From NCBI GenBank assembly GCA_009885275.1, contig VFKY01000403.1:1-11354 (forward strand): a DNA stretch of 11,354 nucleotides, given 5' to 3'. Under the pieces are notes generated by a model that did no database searches, was not told the DNA's origin, and saw nothing but the letters and a program-made list of their open reading frames with translations. Shown here piece after piece: positions 1-7,524 of this stretch. The position numbers and the translations under genes were made by a program. Position 1 is the first letter of the stretch; each line of letters starts with the position of its first letter. This stretch comes from Verrucomicrobiota bacterium (GTDB taxonomy: Bacteria; Verrucomicrobiota; Verrucomicrobiia; Verrucomicrobiales; Verrucomicrobiaceae).

Positions 1-28
1 ATCATCTCTAGTATTTACCGGATAAAAA

Positions 29-3000
29 ATGAAAATGACGATTCCTCAAAAGATTTCATGGATGCGGCTGTCTGCCACATTGATATTCGCGCTTTCAACT
101 GATGCAGTATTTGCTGAAGGCAAAATTGAATTCAATCGTGATATCAGGCCGATTCTCTCCGACACTTGTTTTCATTGTCATGGACCAGATGAAAAGGAAC
201 GAAAGGGCGGTTTGCGTCTCGATATTAAAGCTGAAGCTCTTAAGCCTGCAAAATCGGGATCTTTGGCACTTGTTCCTGGCAAGCCGAACGAAAGTGAATT
301 AATCGCACGCATATTGACGGCAGACGATGATGATTTGATGCCTCCCACGAAGTTGCATAAGCCGCTTACCGCCGAGCAAAAAGCCCTATTAAAGCAATGG
401 GTGGCTGAGGGAGCGGAGTATCAAGGGCATTGGGCCTTTATTAGCCCCGTCAGACCCGAAGTGCCGCCTGTAAAGGATGAAGCTGGAAGGCTGAAGGATG
501 AAAATGGGAAAGCATTGCCACCATCAGCCATTGACGCCTTCATCATGGATCGACTGGCTAAGGAAAAACTGACATATTCACCTGAAGCAGATAAGGCGAC
601 ACTGATCCGGCGCGTGACACTTGATTTAACGGGTTTGCCTCCCACCGCAAATGATGTCGATGCATTTGTGAATGATCAATCAACGCAAGCGTATGAGCGA
701 GTGGTCGATCGATTGCTGGCATCAAAGCAATACGGAGAAGTGATGGCCATGGAGTGGTTGGATTACGCTCGTTATGCCGACAGTCATGGCTTTCAAACGG
801 ACAGTTCGCGCAGCATGTGGCCATGGCGCGATTGGGTGATTAATTCTTTTAACGATAACAAGCCGTTTGATAAGTTCACGGTGGAGCAGATCGCCGGAGA
901 TCTCTTGCCTAATGCAACTCGTGAGCAAATCGTGGCCACGGGATTTAATCGTAATCATCGACTCAACGGTGAAGGAGGCATCATTGCGGAAGAGTGGCGC
1001 ATCGAAAACATCATTGATCGTGTTGAAACCACTTCATTCACTTGGATGGGGCTGACAATGAATTGCTGTCGATGCCATGATCATAAGTATGATCCGTTAA
1101 CGCAGCGTGATTTCTACAGCATGTTTGCATTCTTTAATAATATATCAGAATCAGGGACAATACAGGGGGCTTCAAATCGAGCGGGTGGTAATAGTCCGCC
1201 AACGATTGATGTGCCATCGCCAGAACAAGAAGTTCAGTTGGTGAAACTCAAGGACGGGATAAAAAGTGCAGAATTGAAAGTTGCAGAGGCTGCTAAAGAG
1301 TTGCCCAGCCTTATTGCTGCATGGGAACCGATCGCGATGAGTTCACTTCAAGCGGAGACGAACTCTTGGCATATGATTGAACCGACCAAAGTAGAATCTC
1401 AAGGTCAAGCGGAGTTCATAAAGCAAGGGGATGGATCGTATCTTGTTGGTGGAAGTAATCCACCCAGCGACGTATATACTATCACTGCGAAAATTACCGC
1501 ATCAGATAAGTTGAGTGCGATCTTGTTGGAATGTCTTCCCGATGAATCACTGCCCAATAAAAGTCTCGGGAGAGCTAGCAATGGAAACTTTGTGTTGAGT
1601 GCACTTGAGGTGAGTTTAAGCGATCCGAAAACACTTAAACCGAAGTTACTTAAAGTCACAAAAGTGGAAGCGAGTTACTCACAAAAGAGTTACGAGATTG
1701 CCAATGTATTGAAACCCGCGAAAAGCAAAGGCTGGGCCGTCGATGGTAACACACGTCGTGAAGCTACTAATGCGATGTTTATACTTGAAAAACCTGAGTC
1801 TATACCTTCAGGCAGTGTCATCACGATCACTCTGAAGCATGGAAAGGACTTCGGTCAGCACAACATCGGTCGATTTAGATTATCATCGAGTTCTATAGAT
1901 CCAAAATTGGTGAGGCTTGATGGAGCGTCACCGATTGCGGCTGTGAGTTCCATTCTCAAAACACCCGAAGCCAAACGCAATCCAGCGCAGAAAAATCAAT
2001 TAATCAGTTTCTATCGTTCCAATGTGGATAGTGCGGTGAAAAAAGCTGACGATGAGCTCACGGCTACTAAAAAGGTTCTAACTGATTATGAGAATAGTAT
2101 CCCAACGGTTATGATCATGAAAGAGGCCGATAAACCAAAGGACACTTTCATCCTTCATCGCGGTGAATATGATAAACCCGAAGGTAAGGTAACGATGGCG
2201 ACACCTTCGGTCTTCCCCCCGATGCCTGAAGGGGCACCGGTCAATCGTCTGGGGTTGGCACAATGGATTGTAGATGAAAAGAACCCACTCACTTCGCGTG
2301 TCTGGGTAAATCGTTCATGGGCAAAGTTTTTTGGTTATGGCCTTTGTAAATCAACGGACAACATTGGTTCTCAAGCGGAGTGGCCGAGTAACCCGGCACT
2401 TCTCGACTGGCTAGCCACAGAGTTCATTCGCATGAAATGGGATATGAAAGCCTTTCAAAAAATGCTGGTCATGAGCGCCACTTATCGGCAGTCCTCCAAG
2501 ATTACCAAAGAGATGTCTGAGCGCGATCCTGACAATCGATTGCTGGCTCGTGGTCCTCGTTTTCGCTTGAGTGGTGAAGCAGTTCGTGATCAGGCGCTCT
2601 TCATATCGGGACTACTCGTGCCAAAGATTGGCGGTCCGAGTGTAAGGCCCTACATGCCTAATGGTGTGTGGGATGAAACAAGCAAATACGGTGATTTACT
2701 TGGTTACAAAAACGCGACAGACGATGGATTATACCGTCGCAGTTTTTACACGATTTGGAAACGGACGGCTGCTCCACCTAGTATGTTATTATTTGATGTT
2801 CCCACTCGTGAAATTTGCACCATAAAGCGGAGCCGAACCAATACACCATTGCAGGCGTTAGCATTATTGAATGAAGTGACGTTCGTGGAAGCCTCTCGAG
2901 CACTTGCTGAAATAATGATAAAGGAAGGGGGGGCGACTCCTGAGTTGCGCCTCGCTTATGGCTATAAGCGCGCCACATCACGTAGCATTGATGATGTCGG

Positions 3001-3190
3001 ATTGAAGACCTTACTCAAAGGATTTAATGACCGTTTAGCATTTTACAATGCGCATGCGGATGACGCCAAGAAACTGATTACTCAGGGGGAAAGCAAACCT
3101 GATCCCGCACTTAATGTTTCTGAACTTGCTGCTTATACCACGAGCGCAAGTGTCTTGCTGAATCTCGATCGTGTCGTTGCACGTGACTGA
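29..3190 (+). CDS. Exported PSCyt1-DUF1549-DUF1553 cytochrome-like protein (copy 1)
   Basis: This is a large secreted protein of the planctomycete/verrucomicrobial type. Residues 1-29 form a signal peptide (hydrophobic stretch, AVFA before the likely cut). PSCyt1 spans about 35-110, with a c-type heme motif CFHCH at 47-51 and a likely Met ligand in MPP at 104. DUF1549 spans about 165-372 and carries a second CxxCH (C346-H350) followed by DHKYDP. About 480-645 looks like a beta-sandwich of the discoidin/carbohydrate-binding kind (NGNFVLSALEV, GWAVDG, NIGRFRLS). DUF1553 spans about 737-1000 (NPLTSRVWVNR, SATYRQSS, NTPLQALALLNE). The C-terminus ends normally in LNLDRVV. The biochemical activity of the family is unproven; a redox role linked to polysaccharide breakdown is inference. 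The stop at 3188-3190 overlaps an ATG at 3190-3192, which is relevant to the cassette described downstream. I see no strong Shine-Dalgarno before position 29; a second ATG lies two codons in. The promoter is outside the window. Confidence 0.93.
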   Translation: MKMTIPQKISWMRLSATLIFALSTDAVFAEGKIEFNRDIRPILSDTCFHCHGPDEKERKGGLRLDIKAEALKPAKSGSLALVPGKPNESELIARILTADDDDLMPPTKLHKPLTAEQKALLKQWVAEGAEYQGHWAFISPVRPEVPPVKDEAGRLKDENGKALPPSAIDAFIMDRLAKEKLTYSPEADKATLIRRVTLDLTGLPPTANDVDAFVNDQSTQAYERVVDRLLASKQYGEVMAMEWLDYARYADSHGFQTDSSRSMWPWRDWVINSFNDNKPFDKFTVEQIAGDLLPNATREQIVATGFNRNHRLNGEGGIIAEEWRIENIIDRVETTSFTWMGLTMNCCRCHDHKYDPLTQRDFYSMFAFFNNISESGTIQGASNRAGGNSPPTIDVPSPEQEVQLVKLKDGIKSAELKVAEAAKELPSLIAAWEPIAMSSLQAETNSWHMIEPTKVESQGQAEFIKQGDGSYLVGGSNPPSDVYTITAKITASDKLSAILLECLPDESLPNKSLGRASNGNFVLSALEVSLSDPKTLKPKLLKVTKVEASYSQKSYEIANVLKPAKSKGWAVDGNTRREATNAMFILEKPESIPSGSVITITLKHGKDFGQHNIGRFRLSSSSIDPKLVRLDGASPIAAVSSILKTPEAKRNPAQKNQLISFYRSNVDSAVKKADDELTATKKVLTDYENSIPTVMIMKEADKPKDTFILHRGEYDKPEGKVTMATPSVFPPMPEGAPVNRLGLAQWIVDEKNPLTSRVWVNRSWAKFFGYGLCKSTDNIGSQAEWPSNPALLDWLATEFIRMKWDMKAFQKMLVMSATYRQSSKITKEMSERDPDNRLLARGPRFRLSGEAVRDQALFISGLLVPKIGGPSVRPYMPNGVWDETSKYGDLLGYKNATDDGLYRRSFYTIWKRTAAPPSMLLFDVPTREICTIKRSRTNTPLQALALLNEVTFVEASRALAEIMIKEGGATPELRLAYGYKRATSRSIDDVGLKTLLKGFNDRLAFYNAHADDAKKLITQGESKPDPALNVSELAAYTTSASVLLNLDRVVARD

Positions 3191-3194
3191 TGCT

Positions 3195-3236
3195 GAACAT
3201 TGAACGTCCAACATGGAACATCCAACATTGAACACT
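3195..3236 (+). repeat. Left heptad-repeat array (six 7-bp units)
   Basis: Six consecutive 7-bp units fit the pattern (G/C)AACATN with few deviations: GAACATT, GAACGTC, CAACATG, GAACATC, CAACATT, GAACACT. It starts 4 bases after the DUF1553 stop. The array is open in frame and contains the ATG at 3213 used as the longest start of the next ORF. It is the inverted counterpart of the array at 3718-3752. From memory, similar sequence, read in translation as peptides like MLNVQ, is widespread in Verrucomicrobiota genomes; this could not be checked here. Confidence 0.75.
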
Positions 3237-3677
3237 ATGAATGCGAGGAAGAGAGTGGAGCGAGGTATTGAATATCAGGTGACTACGTGTGGTGAAGGTA
3301 GGAAGTATGATCTTGAAGAGAGGTTGTTGGAATATGCAGCGGATGTAATTCGGTTTTGTGATGGCACTATGAAGACGGATGCAGGTAGGCATGTTAGTGG
3401 ACAACTACTGCGTTCCGGCACTGCTCCACTGGCGCATCAGGGAGAGGCACAGGCAGCGGAGTCACCGAGAGACTTCATTCACAAGATGAGGGTGGCACTG
3501 AAGGAGCTCAGGGAATCTTGCCGATGGATCAAACTTGCCATTCGTGTGCCTCTAACCAATGAAATAGAACGAGCCAATTTTCTCCTCGCTGAGACAGATC
3601 AGCTTACTCGCATTTTCGTCGCCAGTATCCGCACCGCTCGAAGCAATTCTTTGCGTGGCCAAACCCAAGAATCATAA
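3213..3677 (+). CDS. Four-helix-bundle protein, S23/23S rRNA intervening-sequence protein family
   Basis: This is a small protein of 154 residues (146 from the internal ATG at 3237). It matches the four-helix-bundle family first described from ORFs inside 23S rRNA intervening sequences and related to the Avd accessory proteins of diversity-generating retroelements. Recognisable segments are [17 protein letters not shown] (about 32-48), [15 protein letters not shown] (about 58-72), [19 protein letters not shown] (about 84-102) and a final helix at about 115-142 ending FVASIRTAR. Together they predict four amphipathic helices. No catalytic motif is visible; family members are thought to form oligomers that bind nucleic acid, but a cell function is not established. 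The first eight residues are encoded by the repeat array, so the true start may be 3237. It lies between DUF1553 and DUF1501, 11 bp before the longest DUF1501 start. Confidence 0.85.
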   Translation: MEHPTLNTMNARKRVERGIEYQVTTCGEGRKYDLEERLLEYAADVIRFCDGTMKTDAGRHVSGQLLRSGTAPLAHQGEAQAAESPRDFIHKMRVALKELRESCRWIKLAIRVPLTNEIERANFLLAETDQLTRIFVASIRTARSNSLRGQTQES

Positions 3678-3688
3678 TCCCCCTATCC

Positions 3689-5185
3689 ATGACTCTCAAA
3701 CACAATTCCCCTACTTCAATGTTCGGCGTTGAACGTTCGATGTTGAATGTTCAAGACACCCTCAATCGACGTGTCTTTCTTAGAAACAGCGCTGGAGCGA
3801 TAGGTGCCACAGCCCTGTCATCGCTGATGGCGAACGATGCCCTTCCATCCGCTCTACCCAGTGCTGGAGGACTTGCGGGGTTCCCCAACTTTGCGCCCAA
3901 AGCAAAACGCATCATCTATCTTTTTCAATCTGGCGCTCCCTCCCAGATGGACTTGTTTGATCCAAAGCCACAAATGGAGAAACGTCGCGGTGAAGATTTG
4001 CCCGCCACCATTCGGAATGGTCAGCGACTTACGGGTATGACTTCCGGGCAAAAGACATTTCCTGTTGCACCCTCCATTTTTAAATTTGCGCAGCATGGAA
4101 ACAGTGGTGCTTGGATCAGTGATCTTATGCCCAATATTTCGGGTATTGCCGATGAACTCTGTTTCATCAAATCCATGCATACCGAGGCGATCAATCATGA
4201 TCCAGCGATCACATTTTTCCAGACCGGCTCGCAACTTGCGGGCAGGCCAAGCATTGGCTCATGGCTGAGTTATGGATTAGGCAGTAGCAATAAAGATCTG
4301 CCTGCCTATGTCGTTCTAACCTCTTTTGGTACGGGTAGACGCGAAGACCAGCCCCTTTATGATCGTCTCTGGGGCAGTGGATTTATACCAACGCAACATC
4401 AGGGAGTAAAATTCCGCAACACGGGAGATCCTGTGCTTTATCTTTCTAATCCCTCGGGCGTAGATCGGGGCACTCGTCGAGCCATGTTGGATGAGTTGTC
4501 CATTTTAAATCAGCGTGACTTTGAGCAGTTTGGTGATCCAGAAACACAGACTCGCATTTCACAATATGAGATGGCTTTCCGTATGCAAATGAGCGTGCCA
4601 GATCTTGTGGATACGAGCAAGGAACCGCAGCACGTGATTGATGCTTATGGACCGGATGTGAAGAAGCCTGGGACTTTCGCTGCGAACTGCCTGCTTGCAC
4701 GTCGCCTCGCTGAAAGGGATGTCCGCTGCATTCAGCTTTTCCACATGGGATGGGATCACCATGGCGGATTGCCTGCTGCGATTAAGGGGCAGTGTAGCGA
4801 TACTGATCAACCCACAGCCGCACTCATCAAAGATCTTAAAGAACGTGGGTTGCTTGAAGATACACTTATCGTTTGGGGCGGAGAATTTGGTCGCACCATT
4901 TATTCCCAAGGTGAACTTTCTGAAACTAATTATGGTCGCGATCACCATCCGCGTTGCTTTACTATTTTCATGGCCGGCGCTGGTGTTAAAAAGGGAACTA
5001 CTTTCGGGGCGACAGATGACTATTGTTACAACATCACCCAAGATCCGGTTCACGTGCATGATCTTAATGCCACCATCATGCATCTTCTTGGTGTGAATCA
5101 TGAGCGTCTTACTTATCGTTTCCAGGGGCGTGATTATCGTCTCACAGACATTGCGGGGAAAGTGGTGAAGGGTGTTCTGGCATAG
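3689..5185 (+). CDS. Tat-exported DUF1501 (sulfatase-like fold) protein
   Basis: This is a DUF1501 family protein. The Tat signal is NRRVFLRN at about 26-33, followed by a hydrophobic stretch to about residue 48. The body carries the family's landmarks: [16 protein letters not shown] (about 79-94), [17 protein letters not shown] (355-360), WGGEFGRT (396-403), GRDHHP (416-421) and HVHDLNATI with H455, H457 and D458. The His/Asp clusters resemble metal sites of the alkaline-phosphatase/sulfatase fold. No sulfatase C/S-x-P-x-R active-site signature is seen, so sulfatase activity is not claimed. The protein usually partners a PSCyt1-DUF1549-DUF1553 protein. The start is uncertain: 3689, 3719 and 3740 are all in-frame ATGs, and residues 10-22 ([13 protein letters not shown]) are encoded by the heptad repeat. 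The 3740 start gives the shortest leader before the Tat motif. The C-terminus appears complete. Confidence 0.93.
   Translation: MTLKHNSPTSMFGVERSMLNVQDTLNRRVFLRNSAGAIGATALSSLMANDALPSALPSAGGLAGFPNFAPKAKRIIYLFQSGAPSQMDLFDPKPQMEKRRGEDLPATIRNGQRLTGMTSGQKTFPVAPSIFKFAQHGNSGAWISDLMPNISGIADELCFIKSMHTEAINHDPAITFFQTGSQLAGRPSIGSWLSYGLGSSNKDLPAYVVLTSFGTGRREDQPLYDRLWGSGFIPTQHQGVKFRNTGDPVLYLSNPSGVDRGTRRAMLDELSILNQRDFEQFGDPETQTRISQYEMAFRMQMSVPDLVDTSKEPQHVIDAYGPDVKKPGTFAANCLLARRLAERDVRCIQLFHMGWDHHGGLPAAIKGQCSDTDQPTAALIKDLKERGLLEDTLIVWGGEFGRTIYSQGELSETNYGRDHHPRCFTIFMAGAGVKKGTTFGATDDYCYNITQDPVHVHDLNATIMHLLGVNHERLTYRFQGRDYRLTDIAGKVVKGVLA
3718..3752 (-). repeat. Right heptad-repeat array (five 7-bp units, inverted)
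   Basis: Read on the minus strand the units are GAACATT, CAACATC, GAACGTT, CAACGCC and GAACATT, the same heptad family as 3195-3236 in opposite orientation. The array falls inside the DUF1501 reading frame and supplies two of its possible ATG starts (3719 and 3740). Its last base, 3752, is the point at which removing the cassette restores a direct in-frame junction with the upstream gene. Confidence 0.75.
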
Positions 5186-5200
5186 ATAGCATTTTCATTT

Positions 5201-6295
5201 ATGCGGTATTTTATATTGGCATTTGTCGTTTCGATTACGGGTTTTATATCAGCGGCTTCGCCGGCGACTTGTTGGCAGGCTGAAAAAATGGAAGCTGAAC
5301 CGATATTATTTATTGGTGCAGACCGAGCATCTGCCACTGCGCAACTTCTCCACGCCCCCTCAGAAGCCCCAGTGCTCAAGGATGCTCGTGGCACGGTGAC
5401 TTATGAGTTACAAAAAGATTATCTCTGGACTGCAGGATCGAGAGATATCTCTTTAACAGCGACTTCTCGCATCCCCTTTAAAACGATCGCCGAATTACAT
5501 CCTGCTCCTCATGCACCTAATGCCTATGCCTCCAGTCGTGATGGCAAATCTTGGATGCTCTATGGTGCCGGTAGTTTCTGGCATGACATGCAGTGTCATG
5601 CATTCTATCCTGCGATGAAAGATGACTGGCAAGCACCGCAAGTATCCCCAGCACCAGAGGCGCAACTTGGAGCGTTACGCGAACGATTAAAATCAAAAAC
5701 GCCCCTAAAAATCATCATGTTAGGTGACAGTATTTCGACGGGCGCAGATGCCTCTGGTGTTGCCAAAGTGGCACCTATGCAGCCTGGGTACCCAGAGCTT
5801 GTGGCAAGTGGTATCCAGTCCCGTAGTGGATGTCCTGTGACACTGACAAACCTCTCTGTAGGCGGTATGGACAGCACGTGGGGTATCACGCGAGTGCCGG
5901 ATGTTATCGCGGCACAACCAGACATTTTTATGATCGCTTTTGGAATGAATGACGCTTCTGGTCATCGGACTCCTGAGGATCTCGCGGCAAACACTCGGAA
6001 GATGATCGAACCGGTTCGCGCCGCGTTTCCCCAGTGTACGATCATTCTTGTGGGCAGTATGACTGCGAATAGCGAGTGGGTTCATTCTTCACCTGATCTT
6101 TATCCAAAATATGTCACCGCTCTCGAAGGTCTCGTGGGGCCTGGCATTGCTTGCGCTAATGTCACAAAAGTTTGGACAGAAATAGCCGTGCGGAAAAAAT
6201 ATCTCGATCTCAGTGGGAATGGCTTAAACCACCCGAATGATTTCGGGCATCGTATCTACGCTGATGTGATTCTCAGTGTTCTCGGCATACCATAA
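5201..6295 (+). CDS. Exported SGNH/GDSL-type hydrolase (probable carbohydrate esterase)
   Basis: This is a 364-residue secreted esterase-like protein. Residues 1-18 are a signal peptide with a probable cut near ISA-A. About 30-150 is a beta-rich N-terminal domain (VTYELQKDYLWTAGSRDI, SRIPF) often found in front of SGNH domains in these phyla. The catalytic domain starts at about 168 with GDSIS (nucleophile S177), followed by block II GG (221-222), block III GMND (248-251) and block V NHPND (H344). In block V the position three before His is Gly rather than the usual Asp; D336 and D347 are nearby candidates for the acid, or the enzyme works as a Ser-His dyad. A likely role is removing acetyl or other acyl groups from a polysaccharide, but the substrate is unknown. 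The gene begins 15 bp after the DUF1501 stop, so co-transcription is likely. No good ribosome-binding site is visible; the start is chosen for the clean signal peptide. Confidence 0.9.
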   Translation: MRYFILAFVVSITGFISAASPATCWQAEKMEAEPILFIGADRASATAQLLHAPSEAPVLKDARGTVTYELQKDYLWTAGSRDISLTATSRIPFKTIAELHPAPHAPNAYASSRDGKSWMLYGAGSFWHDMQCHAFYPAMKDDWQAPQVSPAPEAQLGALRERLKSKTPLKIIMLGDSISTGADASGVAKVAPMQPGYPELVASGIQSRSGCPVTLTNLSVGGMDSTWGITRVPDVIAAQPDIFMIAFGMNDASGHRTPEDLAANTRKMIEPVRAAFPQCTIILVGSMTANSEWVHSSPDLYPKYVTALEGLVGPGIACANVTKVWTEIAVRKKYLDLSGNGLNHPNDFGHRIYADVILSVLGIP

Positions 6296-6480
6296 TTGAT
6301 TACAGTTAGGGGAAGCCCCTGCGTTACTTTTGAAGGCAACAATCCAGTTTGGTGAATTTGTATACCAAGACAGTGAGAGCGCACGAGCTGCTTTATAGAC
6401 GCAGAGGCTGGGGTCGAGATTGAGAGGAGGGGGTGTCCACAAGCCTGAGCCGGCAAGATGCGCCTGCGCTCCCAGGGTCG

Positions 6481-6500
6481 AAGCGACGCCCTCGTCGCTT
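6481..6500. repeat. Short perfect inverted repeat
   Basis: AAGCGAC at 6481-6487 and GTCGCTT at 6494-6500 form a perfect 7-bp stem with a 6-base loop. It lies 15 bases before the larger palindrome and may be part of the same repeat-rich intergenic unit. No T-tract follows it, so it does not look like a terminator by itself. Confidence 0.5.
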
Positions 6501-6515
6501 GGTCCATAATGGAGA

Positions 6516-6589
6516 GTAGAAGGCTTGTCCCAAGCCTTTCTGATTATAAGCAGTGAATACCAAGGCTTGAGACAAACCTTCTACTTTTT
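6516..6589 (+). terminator. Probable Rho-independent terminator made of two nested palindromes
   Basis: The arms 6516-6538 and 6562-6584 are complementary over 23 bp with two mismatches, enclose a 23-base loop, and are followed at once by TTTTT (6585-6589). This is the expected form of an intrinsic terminator for the upstream operon ending in the SGNH gene, though it lies about 220 bp after the stop. Each arm is also a hairpin on its own: AAGGCTT-GTCCC-AAGCCTT at 6520-6538, and a near copy at 6562-6580. This resembles REP-type intergenic palindromes, so it could be a dispersed repeat that serves as a terminator. Confidence 0.55.
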
Positions 6590-6659
6590 ATCAAGGAATG
6601 TCCCTACCTTCTCGCGTCTCTCCCATGAATGCTGACTGAGCACACTCAAGGTCTGAAAA

Positions 6660-6670
6660 TATAATATAAT
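6660..6670 (+). promoter_or_regulatory. Putative -10 region(s) for the IclR operon
   Basis: Two overlapping TATAAT hexamers (6660-6665 and 6665-6670) sit in an AT-rich block about 65-75 bp before the preferred IclR start. I see no convincing -35 hexamer at 16-18 bp upstream, so an activator or relaxed spacing would be needed. A small palindrome GAAC-AG-GTTC at 6721-6730 lies just before the ATG and could be an autoregulatory operator, but this is weak. Confidence 0.3.
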
Positions 6671-6735
6671 ATTTTGAAAGAAAACTTCGGCACGTAGGTA
6701 TTAGTCACGTGAAACATTCGGAACAGGTTCTATAT

Positions 6736-7524
6736 ATGGAACACAGTAAATCTAATAAGGCAACACAAGCTCTAACGGAGGCCCCGGCTCTGGACCGTGG
6801 TCTTGCGATTCTTGAATTACTGGACGCGGCTTCTCAAGGGATGAATTTGACTGAGATCAGCATTGCGATTGATAGTCCGAAGAACTCTACCTCGCGATTG
6901 GTGCAGACGTTGATGGCTCGAGATTATTTGGAACGCGATGACGCCACAATGCAGTTCCGGTTGACTGGTAAATTGTTACGCTTGGGGCAACCTCGTGTGG
7001 GTGGTATAAGTCTGGTTGCTTGTTCATTGGATGCCATGCGTGCGCTGCGCGACACGGTAGGCGAGACTGTTCAAATTGGTATTCCGAGTGGCGATGAAGG
7101 TGTGATCATCGAGAAGATCGAAAGCAATCGCGCGGTTCGTATTGGTGTCGAGCATGGACTACGCTTTGGCCTACACAACAATGCGCCGGGAAAGGTTTTA
7201 CTAGCCTGTCGGCCTGCGAAAGAGCGCGAACGGACGATCAATCGGCTTAAGCTGACTCGTTCTACCGATCGTACGATAACAAACAAAGACGCGCTCAAGA
7301 AAGAGTGTGAACTGATAGTAAAGCAGGGGTATGCGGTTGATTGGGGGGAAGCGGATGAGGGGATTAATTGTGTCGCTGCTCCGATTCGTGACCGACACAA
7401 TGCGTTGGTAGCCATGCTATGGGTATCAGGTATCGCGGGAAGAATGCCCAAGAGTTTTTTTGCAACAGTGGCGATCGCCGTCATTAAGGCAGCCAATGAA
7501 ATCGAGAGGAGACTACGAGCATGA
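6736..7524 (+). CDS. IclR-family transcriptional regulator
   Basis: This is a cytoplasmic one-component regulator of 262 residues from the ATG at 6736, the usual IclR length. An N-terminal winged helix-turn-helix covers about residues 17-80 (ALDRGLAILELL, LTEISIAIDSPKNSTSRLVQTL, RDYLER). The C-terminal ligand-binding domain contains the typical GETVQIGIPSGDEGVIIEKI, LHNNAPGKVLLA and GYAVDWGEADEGINCVAAPI segments. Known members bind small metabolites such as sugar-acid or aromatic breakdown products; the ligand here is unknown. A longer version from GTG at 6709 adds nine residues. I prefer 6736 because it is an ATG with AGG eight bases upstream and leaves an ordinary N-terminus. The stop overlaps the next start as ATGA, so it is almost certainly translated together with the second PSCyt1-DUF1549-DUF1553 gene and probably regulates it. 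Confidence 0.92.
   Translation: MEHSKSNKATQALTEAPALDRGLAILELLDAASQGMNLTEISIAIDSPKNSTSRLVQTLMARDYLERDDATMQFRLTGKLLRLGQPRVGGISLVACSLDAMRALRDTVGETVQIGIPSGDEGVIIEKIESNRAVRIGVEHGLRFGLHNNAPGKVLLACRPAKERERTINRLKLTRSTDRTITNKDALKKECELIVKQGYAVDWGEADEGINCVAAPIRDRHNALVAMLWVSGIAGRMPKSFFATVAIAVIKAANEIERRLRA

Larger units (their letters stand above)
3194..3753 (+). mobile_element. Inverted-repeat-bounded cassette carrying a four-helix-bundle ORF
   Basis: The two ends, 3194-3232 and 3715-3753, are 39-bp inverted repeats. My hand alignment gives 30 of 39 identical positions plus two possible G-U pairs. The only gene inside is the four-helix-bundle ORF. The unit separates a DUF1553 gene from a DUF1501 gene, which are usually adjacent in these phyla. 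Deleting 3194-3752 leaves TGATGCAAGACACC, in which the DUF1553 stop overlaps an ATG in frame with the DUF1501 Tat signal. There is no transposase and no obvious target-site duplication, so if it is mobile it is non-autonomous or moves by an unknown route. The call is inference from architecture; a chance arrangement of common repeats around a small gene remains possible. Confidence 0.45.
6296..6735. other. Repeat-rich intergenic region between two operons
   Basis: I see no convincing gene here on either strand. In order it holds: a small hairpin AGGGG-AAG-CCCCT at 6308-6320; a purine-rich stretch with no clear structure at about 6400-6435; a perfect 7-bp stem at 6481-6500; the large terminator-like palindrome at 6516-6589; a pyrimidine-rich patch at about 6600-6625; and an AT-rich promoter-like block at 6656-6676. 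The short minus-strand frames that cross it are low-complexity and match nothing I recognise. Confidence 0.6.

Noticed and set aside
3195..3752. CRISPR-like array suggested by regular short repeats
   Set aside because: The units are 7 bp with no spacers and lie in two inverted clusters around a gene; no cas gene is present.
3185..3760. Target-site duplication flanking the four-helix-bundle cassette
   Set aside because: Bases outside the two inverted arms share no more than a single base at the junction; no direct repeat is seen.
4559..5101. Minus-strand open frame of 180 codons opposite the DUF1501 gene
   Set aside because: It overlaps the best-conserved part of the DUF1501 protein and shows no domain or signal of its own.
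3689..5185. Sulfatase annotation for the DUF1501 protein
   Set aside because: The fold may be related, but the C/S-x-P-x-R formylglycine signature is absent, so enzyme class is not claimed.
6224..6575. Overlapping short minus-strand frames across the intergenic region
   Set aside because: They run through palindromes, have low-complexity Arg/Pro/Ser-rich products and overlap one another in different frames.
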